This document shows, piece after piece, positions 21,859 to 29,904 of a stretch of DNA of 63,097 nucleotides. The first letter of the stretch is position 1; each line of letters begins with the position of its first letter. The translations under genes were made by a program, and so were the position numbers. The stretch comes from a virus. The notes beneath the pieces are model-generated. The model made no database searches and had not been told where the DNA came from. It saw only the letters and a program-made list of their open reading frames with translations. The stretch is from IMG/VR virus record IMGVR_UViG_3300028840_003063, positions 1-63,097 of that record. One strand, written 5' to 3'.

Positions 21859-22325
21859 AAGCATTTATTATGTGTGGCCTTATTGGAAGTGGTAAAAGCA
21901 CAAAAGCAAAACAGCTAGCAAAAGAAAATAACGCTTTGCTTATATGCAAAGATAAACTTAGAGAAATGATTTATGGTAAATATGCATATAAAGAAGACGA
22001 TGAAGTTTTAATTGATAATATAGTATATGGGATAATAAAAAATTTTAGTTTTTTTGGGGTAAATATGGTTATAGATGAATGCCATTTAAAAACTTATGAT
22101 AGGTTTTATTTAATTAAAATATTAAAAAAACTTGGATATAATGTAACGCTTATATTTTGTTTGGAAAATAAAACTAATTTAAAAAACAGAGCAAATAATT
22201 TGCGAGGCATATCATTAAAAAGATGGGGCGGTGTACTAGAAACTCAAAAGCAGCAACTTGAAAAGCCTACAAAAGAAGAGTGTAATAAATTAGGTATAGA
22301 TTATATAGAATGGAATATACCATAA
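21855..22325 (+). CDS. P-loop kinase (polynucleotide-kinase-like), 156 aa
   Basis: Walker A GLIGSGKS (8-15), then a DKLREMIYGKY lid-like segment and VIDECHLK, as in the kinase domain of T4 PNK and similar AAA_33 proteins. It overlaps pseB by four bases. It could phosphorylate a sugar, nucleotide or RNA end; with an RNA ligase elsewhere in the genome an RNA-repair role is possible. Substrate unknown. Confidence 0.65.
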   Translation: MKAFIMCGLIGSGKSTKAKQLAKENNALLICKDKLREMIYGKYAYKEDDEVLIDNIVYGIIKNFSFFGVNMVIDECHLKTYDRFYLIKILKKLGYNVTLIFCLENKTNLKNRANNLRGISLKRWGGVLETQKQQLEKPTKEECNKLGIDYIEWNIP

Positions 22326-22373
22326 AAAAAAATTAAATTTGCAAAAAAAATAATTAAAAAAGGGGTAGCAATA

Positions 22374-22544
22374 ATGTCAATATTAAAATTTTTTGCTTTT
22401 ATTCCAATAGCAACTTTATTTGTACCATTTATTTTAATAACGGTACAAATAAATATTAAGGTTTCACAAATATTATTATTTTTTCAAATTATGTTTTTTT
22501 TAATTCAAGTTGTTTGTATTGTTATTTTAATTGTAAAAGGATAA
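22374..22544 (+). CDS. Small two-helix membrane protein, 56 aa
   Basis: Ribosome site AAAAGGGGTAGCAATA. Two hydrophobic stretches (FFAFIPIATLFVPFILITV and ILLFFQIMFFLIQVV). Lies inside the sugar island. Function unknown. Confidence 0.5.
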   Translation: MSILKFFAFIPIATLFVPFILITVQINIKVSQILLFFQIMFFLIQVVCIVILIVKG

Positions 22545-22547
22545 TAA

Positions 22548-23564
22548 ATGATTGAAAAAATTACATGGATTGCCGATGTTTCTAGTAATTGGGAATCCCT
22601 AGATCATGCTAAAAAAATAATAGAAGAATGCAAGAAGATAGGTGTAGACTATGTTAAGTTTCAATCATTTAAAGCTGATAGTATAGTTTCTAAAAAAACT
22701 TTTAATAGCTTAAAAACAGCTCATCAAAAAGACTGGGACAGCGTGTATGACGTTTATAAAAAATATGAATTACCCGATGGCTGGGTTTACAAGCTATATA
22801 AATGCTGTAAAGAAAACAATGTTGGTTTCATGTCCTCGCCTTATAGTTTAGAGGTTGTTGATTGGCTTGATCCGTATCAAAATTATATTAAATTAGGCTC
22901 AGGAGAAATCACACATAAAGATATGCTAATAAAATGTTCTCAAATGAATAAACCTATTATTTTGGCAGTAGGTGCTAGCACAAGAGGCGATATATCAAGA
23001 GCAATGAATATATTAAGAAATAATAAAGTTATATTAATGCAATGTAACACTTCATATGATGGTAACGATAAATATAATCTTAATCACCTTAATATAAGTG
23101 CTATAAGTTTTCTAAGACAATATGGCTGTGAAGTTGGACTATCAGATCATAGCAAAAGCGATATTCCTATAATATCTGCAATTACATTAGGTGCTAGATA
23201 TATTGAAAGGCACATTAAATTAGATGATAATGATAGCCCAGATGATAAATTTTCCTTGACAATAAAAGAATTTTCTGATATGATACAGATGGGTAATCAA
23301 ACCTTACAAACGCTAGGAAACGGTATAAAAAATATTGAAGAAAACGAAAGACAAACACATATAGTTCAACGTAGAAGTTGGCACGCAACACGAGACATAA
23401 AAGCCGGAGAATTTATTAGAAAACAAGATATAATAGCGTTAAGACCATGTAAAAAAGATGGTATAAGTCCTATGTATAATATAACAAGTTGTCAAGCAAG
23501 TGTTAATATTAAGCAAGGCGACTATATTAGATTAAGAGATTTAAGCCGGGGGTATCCATATTAA
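22548..23564 (+). CDS. Nonulosonic acid synthase (NeuB/PseI-like), 338 aa
   Basis: N-terminal TIM barrel (IADVSSNW, YVKFQSFKADSIVS, GFMSSPYSLEVVDWL, IKLGSGEITH, GLSDHS) and a C-terminal SAF domain from about residue 285 (RRSWHATRDIKAGEFI) are diagnostic. It condenses a 6-deoxy amino hexose with phosphoenolpyruvate to give a nine-carbon sugar acid. With PseB it defines the pathway; which sugar (sialic, legionaminic, pseudaminic) cannot be told by eye. Confidence 0.88.
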   Translation: MIEKITWIADVSSNWESLDHAKKIIEECKKIGVDYVKFQSFKADSIVSKKTFNSLKTAHQKDWDSVYDVYKKYELPDGWVYKLYKCCKENNVGFMSSPYSLEVVDWLDPYQNYIKLGSGEITHKDMLIKCSQMNKPIILAVGASTRGDISRAMNILRNNKVILMQCNTSYDGNDKYNLNHLNISAISFLRQYGCEVGLSDHSKSDIPIISAITLGARYIERHIKLDDNDSPDDKFSLTIKEFSDMIQMGNQTLQTLGNGIKNIEENERQTHIVQRRSWHATRDIKAGEFIRKQDIIALRPCKKDGISPMYNITSCQASVNIKQGDYIRLRDLSRGYPY

Positions 23565-25062
23565 AATTTTACTCATTAGTCCTATTACATACCCATCAAT
23601 AGATCAGTTTATAGAAGATTCTAAACGAATGAAAATAAATTCCGATGAACCAATTGGATTGATGTATATAAGTTCATATATTAAACAACATTTATCAGGG
23701 GTCAAATGTGAAGTGTTTGACTGGCACATTTCAATGTTAAAGCTTTTTAAAACATATAAAAACAAAGAAAATATTTATTCAAAAAATATAATTATCCATG
23801 AATTAGAAGAAAAGATAAAAAAATATAAGCCGGATGTTGTAGGAATTTCAGCATTATATGAGCTGAATAGTAATATAGCACTGGAAGTGGCAAAAATAAT
23901 TAAAGACATGAATAAAGACATAATAATAGTTATGGGTGGTATGTATGCAACTACTTATTATCAAGAATTAAAAAAAAACAATAATATAGATTATGTAGTC
24001 TATGGAGAAGGTGAATATAACTTTTATTTAATAATAAAAAGTTTATTAGGGTATTTGGGAGAACATGAAGAATCTGATTTTGCCTGGTGTGGTGTAAAAA
24101 AATTAGACAGCTTGCCACTCCCAGATAGATCAACTATACCTATTGGTGAATATAGTATTATAGGGCGTACGGTTGTAGATCGTGTATATAAAGAAAATTG
24201 TAGGGTGGCAATAATACAAATAAGCAGGGGATGCCCTCAAAAATGTTCGTATTGTTCGGGTCATACTATATCAAATAGAAACTATAGAACAAGGTCAATA
24301 GAGTCAATTGTTGATGAAATAAAAATGCTTCAAAAAAAATATGATATTGAGGTGTTTTTATTTAATGAAGAGAACCCGTCTGTCAATATGAAACACACAA
24401 AAGAATTATATAAAGCTTTAATGCCATTAAATATAAAATGGATAAGTAATTCAGGATTTTATGTTAGTAACATGGATAAAGAGTTTGCAGAGCTAGCTAT
24501 AAAAAGTGGCTTATTGTATTTTAACTTGGCTTTTGAATCGGGTTCTAAAAGAATGCTTAAAATAATGAATAAATCTGAAAAAATTATTGACAATGCAGAA
24601 AATGTAATGAAGTGGATAAGAGACGTTAAGAACGATATATATGTTATAGGGTTTTATATGTTCGGGTTTGTAGATGAAACATGGCAAGATGTTAATTTGT
24701 CAATAGAATTTATGAAAAAATTAGATTTAGATTGGTATCAAATAAACATGTTACAAGCTTTTAAAGGTTCAAGTTTATACGAAGATTATAAAGAAAAAGG
24801 GTATTTAAAACAGAAAAAAAACAACGAACTGCATTATATTGAAAGCACTATACAGGGTAGTATTATAAATCCAAAAGAATTAAGTGATTATATATATAAA
24901 AAAGTAAACATAGATTTAAATTTTAAAAATAATCGTTGTATGAGAGTTGGTAATTATGCGCAAGTTAAACGTGATATGGCTCATATATTAAATATAACAA
25001 ATAATTCTCATGTTTGGGCAAAAAAAATACTTGACAAAATAAATAAAATAGGACGGAAATAG
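23560..25062 (+). CDS. B12-binding radical SAM protein, about 500 aa, likely ATT start
   Basis: The family normally begins KILLISP..., and this is encoded from ATT at 23560 (IKILLISPITYPSID), with GGGGG 7 bases upstream and overlapping the NeuB stop. The first ATG (23629) would delete that strand. The B12-binding domain (VGISALYELNSN, VMGGMYAT, YGEGE) precedes the iron-sulphur motif C225-x3-C229-x2-C232 and FNEENPSVN. Such enzymes methylate or rearrange carbon skeletons, so it probably tailors the sugar. Confidence 0.75.
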   Translation: MKILLISPITYPSIDQFIEDSKRMKINSDEPIGLMYISSYIKQHLSGVKCEVFDWHISMLKLFKTYKNKENIYSKNIIIHELEEKIKKYKPDVVGISALYELNSNIALEVAKIIKDMNKDIIIVMGGMYATTYYQELKKNNNIDYVVYGEGEYNFYLIIKSLLGYLGEHEESDFAWCGVKKLDSLPLPDRSTIPIGEYSIIGRTVVDRVYKENCRVAIIQISRGCPQKCSYCSGHTISNRNYRTRSIESIVDEIKMLQKKYDIEVFLFNEENPSVNMKHTKELYKALMPLNIKWISNSGFYVSNMDKEFAELAIKSGLLYFNLAFESGSKRMLKIMNKSEKIIDNAENVMKWIRDVKNDIYVIGFYMFGFVDETWQDVNLSIEFMKKLDLDWYQINMLQAFKGSSLYEDYKEKGYLKQKKNNELHYIESTIQGSIINPKELSDYIYKKVNIDLNFKNNRCMRVGNYAQVKRDMAHILNITNNSHVWAKKILDKINKIGRK

Positions 25063-25148
25063 CCTCTTGTATAGAGGTGTTTTAAATAAAAAGTAGATAT
25101 ATTTGCTGGGTGGTTACCTCCCGCCCAGCATCATTTAAAGGGGGAAAT
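25063..25148. other. Intergenic gap with two hairpins inside the sugar island
   Basis: CCTCT / AGAGG (25063-25067 with 25073-25077) and a GC-rich GCTGGG / CCCAGC (25105-25110 with 25124-25129, with inner GG/CC pairs) interrupt otherwise gap-free genes. No U-run follows the second helix. It may be an RNA stabiliser, attenuator or partial terminator. Confidence 0.4.
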
Positions 25149-25180
25149 ATGATATTTTTAATTATATTACTTATGAGTTA

Positions 25181-25471
25181 TTGCCTATATTTAAGCAATA
25201 TTTAGCTACCGAATATCCTGAATACGAAAAAGATATATACGAAAAAATAAGCCCAAATAATACAATAGTTTATTTTGCTAAATATCCAGAATTAAAGAAT
25301 ATTGAAGGTGTAAAATTATTAGTTGAAAAGATAAATACAATAAGAGATACTATTTACGAAAAAGAACTAGAAAAATTAAAACTTGAAAAAAATATAAATA
25401 TGAGAAGAAAAAATAAATTATATATAAAGTGGCTTGTGCCTAAATATGTAAGAGAGATAGATGAAAATTAA
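25181..25471 (+). CDS. Unknown protein, 96 aa, start uncertain
   Basis: The first acceptable start in frame is TTG at 25181, with no good ribosome site. The frame is open further up and reads YDIFNYITYELLPIFKQY, so the true start may be ATT at 25154. Alternatively an indel separates it from ATG 25149, which has GGGGG upstream but encodes only 18 residues. The tail is basic. Not recognised. Confidence 0.5.
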   Translation: MPIFKQYLATEYPEYEKDIYEKISPNNTIVYFAKYPELKNIEGVKLLVEKINTIRDTIYEKELEKLKLEKNINMRRKNKLYIKWLVPKYVREIDEN

Positions 25472-25973
25472 AAGACTTGAAAAAGAAAATTTATATCCTA
25501 TGTCACAGATACGCAATAAACATATTAAATATCTTCGCCAATTTACACCGTTAAATATGCAAGATCAAGAAAAATGGTTTGAAAGCACGAACGATTTATA
25601 CTGGTCTATTTTAGATGATAAAAAAATAAACCTCATATATGAGTTTGATGAAACAATTGGTGCTATCGGCTTAACTCAAATAGATATGGTATCACGCAAA
25701 GCAGAGCTTAGTTTTGTGGTTGATGATTATCAGAGTCTTAAAGATTATGATAGCGTTTTATATGAAGTTTTAGAATACGCATTTACTATACTTAATCTTA
25801 ATAAGGTGTTTTGTTTAGTTTATGAGTATGATCAGGCAAAACAAGACTTATTTGAAAAATGTAAATGGGAAATAGAGGGGATTGATAAAGAAGATAAATG
25901 CATGGGAGGGGTTTATTATAATACATATCGCTATGCAATATTTTGTAAGGATTATTTAGATAGGAGGCTATAA
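25461..25973 (+). CDS. GNAT N-acetyltransferase (PseH-like), 170 aa
   Basis: GNAT order: IRNKHIKYLRQFTPLNMQDQEKWFE, IGAIGLTQIDMVSRKAELSFVVDD, then YAFTILNLNKVFCLVYEYDQAKQDLFEKCKW, as in RimJ/PseH enzymes. In the pseudaminic pathway PseH acetylates the 4-amino sugar with acetyl-CoA. Context supports this; substrate is inferred. Confidence 0.75.
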   Translation: MKIKRLEKENLYPMSQIRNKHIKYLRQFTPLNMQDQEKWFESTNDLYWSILDDKKINLIYEFDETIGAIGLTQIDMVSRKAELSFVVDDYQSLKDYDSVLYEVLEYAFTILNLNKVFCLVYEYDQAKQDLFEKCKWEIEGIDKEDKCMGGVYYNTYRYAIFCKDYLDRRL

Positions 25974-26603
25974 ATGATTTTAGGCACAGCTAAGTTTGGG
26001 TTTGACTATAATGGTTTACAGGTAGAAAAAAAAGACGTATTTGACATACTAGATTATTACTACGAAAATGGTGGTAGATATATCGATACTGCGTTAAATT
26101 ATCGTGATGCGCAAAAGATATTAACAGAATGGCGAGGTCAAAACAATATAAATGATTTAAAAATATCTACTAAAATAGTTTATCAAGAAGACTATTCTAA
26201 ATGCATGGATGAATTAAAACTTGATAAAATATATTGTGTGCTAGCAAGGGATTCGGCTAATAATGATACGATAGAATTTTTAAAAGATCAAAAAAACTGT
26301 GGTGATATAGAAAAATTTGGAATATCGATCTACTATCCAAAAGAGATTAGGCAAGATGTAAATATCGTATTTATAGAGAACTCATATAAACTATGGGAAA
26401 ATTATTTAAGTGGGATGATATTACACGCTGATATACATATTAGATCGTTTTTTAATAAAAATGATAAAAATGTTAATCGTGCTTACTTAGATTATTCACG
26501 ATTTAAAGTTTACGGAAGAAAAGATTTAAATCATAGTGTAAACGCGGTTATAGGCGTGAGTAATTTAGAACAATTACAAATTAATATGGGGTTATTTAAA
26601 TGA
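25974..26603 (+). CDS. Aldo/keto-reductase-like protein, shortened, 209 aa
   Basis: MILGTAKFGFDYNG and GGRYIDTALNYRDAQ carry the AKR Asp and Tyr, and KISTK the Lys. The usual catalytic His after the fourth strand is replaced (YCVLARDS). At 209 aa it is well below the normal 280-320. Similar short AKRs occur in nonulosonic-acid clusters. Activity is doubtful or altered. Confidence 0.7.
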   Translation: MILGTAKFGFDYNGLQVEKKDVFDILDYYYENGGRYIDTALNYRDAQKILTEWRGQNNINDLKISTKIVYQEDYSKCMDELKLDKIYCVLARDSANNDTIEFLKDQKNCGDIEKFGISIYYPKEIRQDVNIVFIENSYKLWENYLSGMILHADIHIRSFFNKNDKNVNRAYLDYSRFKVYGRKDLNHSVNAVIGVSNLEQLQINMGLFK

Positions 26604-27373
26604 AAAATAAAATCACATTTATTATATGCACTATGAATTCAATAGATACTATTAAACCATGCTTAGAGTCTGTCAAAGATTATCCTGTTATTTTAGTAGA
26701 CAAAGACTCAAAAGATGGAACCTTGGATGTTGCTTGGAAATATCCTAATGTTACAATAGTACATCAAGACGGCAAAGGATTAGCTAACGCGAGAAATGAG
26801 GGTTTAAAAAGAGTAAAAACTCCATATATATGTATGTTTGGCTCAGATAATGAATTAATAAAAGGCTTTGTTAATATAGATGCATTTATAGAATATTTAG
26901 ATCTTCAAGGGTGGGTAGGATTTTCTTTTAAAACTTTAGTTAAGTACAAAAATACCTATCTTGATAAGTGTTTAGATATATGGTGGAGAAAAAGATTTAC
27001 AGAAGGACAGCGTGAAGTTATAGGGACGCCATGCGTCTATAAAACAGATATATTAAAACAATTCATGTATGACGAAAACTGTACTCATTCGGATGACACC
27101 GATTTAGGCGCGAGATTAACCAAAGCAGGTTATAGACAAGGATATAGTCCATATTTTGTATATGATATAAGCAAGAATAGATTAAGTGATATAATAGATA
27201 GATGGTCTAGGTATGCAAAGTCAGACGCAGAATATCATAAGAAATATTGCAAGACATTTAAGCAAAAAGTAAAAAGTTATTTACACCCATTTAGAACGGA
27301 ATGGATATTTAACTTGACATACCTGCCGTTTTATATTATGATAAGCTTGATAAGATTTTCTAGGAGGTTTTAA
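26600..27373 (+). CDS. Family 2 glycosyltransferase, 257 aa
   Basis: GT-A fold: FIICTMNSIDTIKPCLESV, LVDKDSKDGT (33-42), GLANARNEGL, and FGSDNE in the DXD place. A C-terminal hydrophobic helix (IFNLTYLPFYIMISLI) would hold it at the membrane. It probably attaches a sugar made by this island to a surface acceptor. Confidence 0.8.
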   Translation: MKNKITFIICTMNSIDTIKPCLESVKDYPVILVDKDSKDGTLDVAWKYPNVTIVHQDGKGLANARNEGLKRVKTPYICMFGSDNELIKGFVNIDAFIEYLDLQGWVGFSFKTLVKYKNTYLDKCLDIWWRKRFTEGQREVIGTPCVYKTDILKQFMYDENCTHSDDTDLGARLTKAGYRQGYSPYFVYDISKNRLSDIIDRWSRYAKSDAEYHKKYCKTFKQKVKSYLHPFRTEWIFNLTYLPFYIMISLIRFSRRF

Positions 27374-27411
27374 TGGTAGTGTTAATAAGATTTTTTGGAA
27401 GATTTAAATGA
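27373..27411 (+). CDS. Possible leader peptide, 12 aa
   Basis: TAGGAGGTTTTAATG gives a near-perfect ribosome site for MVVLIRFFGRFK, whose stop overlaps the ATG of the transporter gene. It may serve only to carry ribosomes to the next start. Confidence 0.35.
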   Translation: MVVLIRFFGRFK

Positions 27412-27848
27412 TTAAAAGAGAGAAAAATATGGGGATATGGTTAATAATATTATATTGTTTAATATTTGGTGTTTTTAGTATAATACAAAAATATACAGCA
27501 AATAATTTGTCATGGCAAACACATATGACTTTTATATGGGGGTCAGCGTTTATATTTAATTTAATTTTTGTGTTTAGATTTGCAGAGTTTCAAGTTAGTA
27601 AATATACATGGGTATGTATAGGTTTAGGATTGTTAGCTTCGTTAGGTACCATATGTATGTATAAAGCTTTAAATTTATTACCTTTATCAAAAGTACACAT
27701 AATAAATAATTTTGTTTTTGTATTGCCTGTGTTATCGTCGTTTATAATATATGGTGAAAAAATTACCATAAGAAAAATAATAGCTATTATATTCGCGTTA
27801 ATAGCAATTATATTATTGCTGCCGTTTGAAGATTGGATAAAAAAATAA
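27408..27848 (+). CDS. EamA/DMT-type membrane transporter, half-size, 146 aa
   Basis: Four hydrophobic segments with the EamA pattern (WLIILYCLIFGVFSIIQKY, ICMYKALNLLPLSKVHIINNFVFVLPVLSSFIIYGEK). Half-size members pair or dimerise. In the sugar island it could export or flip a precursor. An alternative ATG is at 27429. Confidence 0.7.
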   Translation: MIKREKNMGIWLIILYCLIFGVFSIIQKYTANNLSWQTHMTFIWGSAFIFNLIFVFRFAEFQVSKYTWVCIGLGLLASLGTICMYKALNLLPLSKVHIINNFVFVLPVLSSFIIYGEKITIRKIIAIIFALIAIILLLPFEDWIKK

Positions 27849-27861
27849 AAAAGGAGATTTT

Positions 27862-28596
27862 ATGATACTAGGGATGATCCAAGCTCGCCAGGGCTCAACT
27901 AGGCTTAAAGCTAAGTGCCTTAAATTAATCAAGGGTAAAACCGTATTAGAACACGTCTATAACAGGACAAACAAATCTCTTGTAGACAATGTGGTTATAG
28001 TTACAACAGCCAACAGTCCAAATATAATTAGATTATGCGAAGAAAAAGGATGGTTATATTTTGTTGGGGACGAAAACGATGTAATTGATAGATATTATCA
28101 ATACATTAAAAACAAGCCAGAAGTTAAGCATATTGTGAGGATTACAAGCGATCTGCCTGTAATTGATCCACAAATGATATCAAAGTGTATTATTTATCAT
28201 TTGAAAAGTGGTTATGATTTTACTACAAATGCATTATTAGGTAATGAGACCTGGCCTGATGGAATGGACGTGTATATACCAACAAGAGAAACTTTAATAA
28301 AATCTTGGAAAGAAGCGACAGGAAAACACAGGGAACATGTAACAACATACCCACAAGAAAATTCTGATTTGTTTAAAATAGGGCATTACGCAAGTAATGA
28401 GGATTTAAGTAATATTAGATTAACTATTGATTATCCAGAGGATTTAAAGTTAATAGAAAAGATTTATGATGGATTATATGATAAAGATAATTATTTTGGA
28501 CTAGATAAGATATTAGCTTATTTAAAAGAAAATCCAGACTTACTAAAAATAAATGAAAAATATAAAAGAAACGAATCTTATTATAATGTGGGATAA
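27862..28596 (+). CDS. Cytidylyltransferase (SpsF/PseF/NeuA-like), 244 aa
   Basis: The nucleotide-binding start GMIQARQGSTRLKAKCL (4-20), then VIVTTANSPN, GDENDVIDRYYQY and RITSDLPVIDP are characteristic. It activates a nonulosonic acid with CTP to the CMP-sugar. Together with PseB, NeuB and GNAT genes it supports a nearly complete route to a CMP-sugar. Confidence 0.8.
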   Translation: MILGMIQARQGSTRLKAKCLKLIKGKTVLEHVYNRTNKSLVDNVVIVTTANSPNIIRLCEEKGWLYFVGDENDVIDRYYQYIKNKPEVKHIVRITSDLPVIDPQMISKCIIYHLKSGYDFTTNALLGNETWPDGMDVYIPTRETLIKSWKEATGKHREHVTTYPQENSDLFKIGHYASNEDLSNIRLTIDYPEDLKLIEKIYDGLYDKDNYFGLDKILAYLKENPDLLKINEKYKRNESYYNVG

Positions 28597-28597
28597 T

Positions 28598-28741
28598 ATG
28601 AAAAAATATATTGTGGTCAGACAGACAAGAAGTTGTGGGCGGCTTGACGATGTAGAAGAGGCAGTTTTTTCAACAAAAGAAAAAGCTGAAAAATTTCTAC
28701 TAAAATCAAAAGCTACAAAAAGGATAAATAAGGATAAATAA
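28598..28741 (+). CDS. Unknown protein, 47 aa
   Basis: I choose ATG 28598 (GTGGGATAAT upstream); an in-frame start 45 bases earlier lies inside the transferase gene. Short strand-helix protein (KKYIVVRQTRSCGRLDDVEEAVF). Its stop overlaps the aminotransferase start (TAATG). Confidence 0.45.
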   Translation: MKKYIVVRQTRSCGRLDDVEEAVFSTKEKAEKFLLKSKATKRINKDK

Positions 28742-29883
28742 TGCATAAAATACCATTATATTCAAAAACACCTCTATACACGGGCTTTCCAAAGACTTAC
28801 ACAAAAGCAAAAGGTATGTATATATGGTCTAACGGTAATAAACACCTCGATATGGCTCAATTTTTAGGAACTCATATGTTAGGATATGCCGATAAATACA
28901 TAAACCATCATGTTAAAAAATGTATAGATAAAAGCAATACATCATTATTAAACCATAAATACATGCAGAAGTTTAGCGATTTAATGTTAGCTATTCATCC
29001 GTGGGCTGATAGTATTCGTCTTGGAAATAGTGGCGGTGAAATGATGAAATTAGCTTATGACTTAGCTTTAGAAAAAATAACACATACCAAAAACCCAAAG
29101 ATTTTATTTGCGGGATATTTTGGGTGGCAATTAAAAAACATTGAAAAACAGAATAAAGAAATATTAAATTTAGGTGTAGATGGTTTAAACAAAATAAATG
29201 ATTATGATTATAAACCAGATGTTATATTTTTTGAGTTAGCAAGACACGATTATCCAACCGTGGAAACCATTGAAAAGTTAAAAAAATTACAATCACAAGG
29301 TACTATATTAGCCCTAGATGAAATAACAAGTGGGTTTAAATTTAACTATGGGGGGTTACATCTACTATATGATTTAATTCCTGATTTATGCGTGTTCTCG
29401 AAAAGCATCGGAAATGGCTATCCTATATCTTGTGTTATAGGTAAGGAAGAGTATGTAGAATCAGATTTATGGATAAGTTCTACCAATTGGTGCGATGGAA
29501 TAGGTTTTGTTGCTGGGTATTATACTTTAAAAAAGTTTAAACATTGTAATTATAGGCTACTAACAAAGTTAGGGCAAAGTGTGCAAAAAATATGGCTGGC
29601 TTGTGCCTTAAAGCATGGTGTAGAAATAAAAGTAAATGAAGTTCCGAACATAGCCTGTTTTAAATTTAAAGAAAAACATTTAGAATGTAAATCATTATAT
29701 ATACAAGAAATGTTAAAAGAAGGAATATTAGCGTCAGATCAATACTATCCAAGTTTCGCACATAAAGCAGATCATATTAAGATATTTGCAAAGGCCTGTG
29801 ATAAAGTTTTCAAAAAAATTAAAAAACACTTGACGGGTGAAGAAAAATATGGTATCAATATGTTAGAAGTTTTAGATAAATGA
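28741..29883 (+). CDS. PLP-dependent class III aminotransferase (GSA-aminotransferase-like), 380 aa
   Basis: GNSGGE (95-100) binds phosphate, DEITSGF (193-199) holds the ring Asp, and K221 in VFSKSIGNG is the PLP lysine. The family includes glutamate-1-semialdehyde aminomutase and sugar-cluster aminotransferases. Here it may stand in for the DegT-type aminotransferase (PseC), which is absent. Confidence 0.82.
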   Translation: MHKIPLYSKTPLYTGFPKTYTKAKGMYIWSNGNKHLDMAQFLGTHMLGYADKYINHHVKKCIDKSNTSLLNHKYMQKFSDLMLAIHPWADSIRLGNSGGEMMKLAYDLALEKITHTKNPKILFAGYFGWQLKNIEKQNKEILNLGVDGLNKINDYDYKPDVIFFELARHDYPTVETIEKLKKLQSQGTILALDEITSGFKFNYGGLHLLYDLIPDLCVFSKSIGNGYPISCVIGKEEYVESDLWISSTNWCDGIGFVAGYYTLKKFKHCNYRLLTKLGQSVQKIWLACALKHGVEIKVNEVPNIACFKFKEKHLECKSLYIQEMLKEGILASDQYYPSFAHKADHIKIFAKACDKVFKKIKKHLTGEEKYGINMLEVLDK

Positions 29884-29904
29884 TATAAAATCAAGGGGTG
29901 TTTT

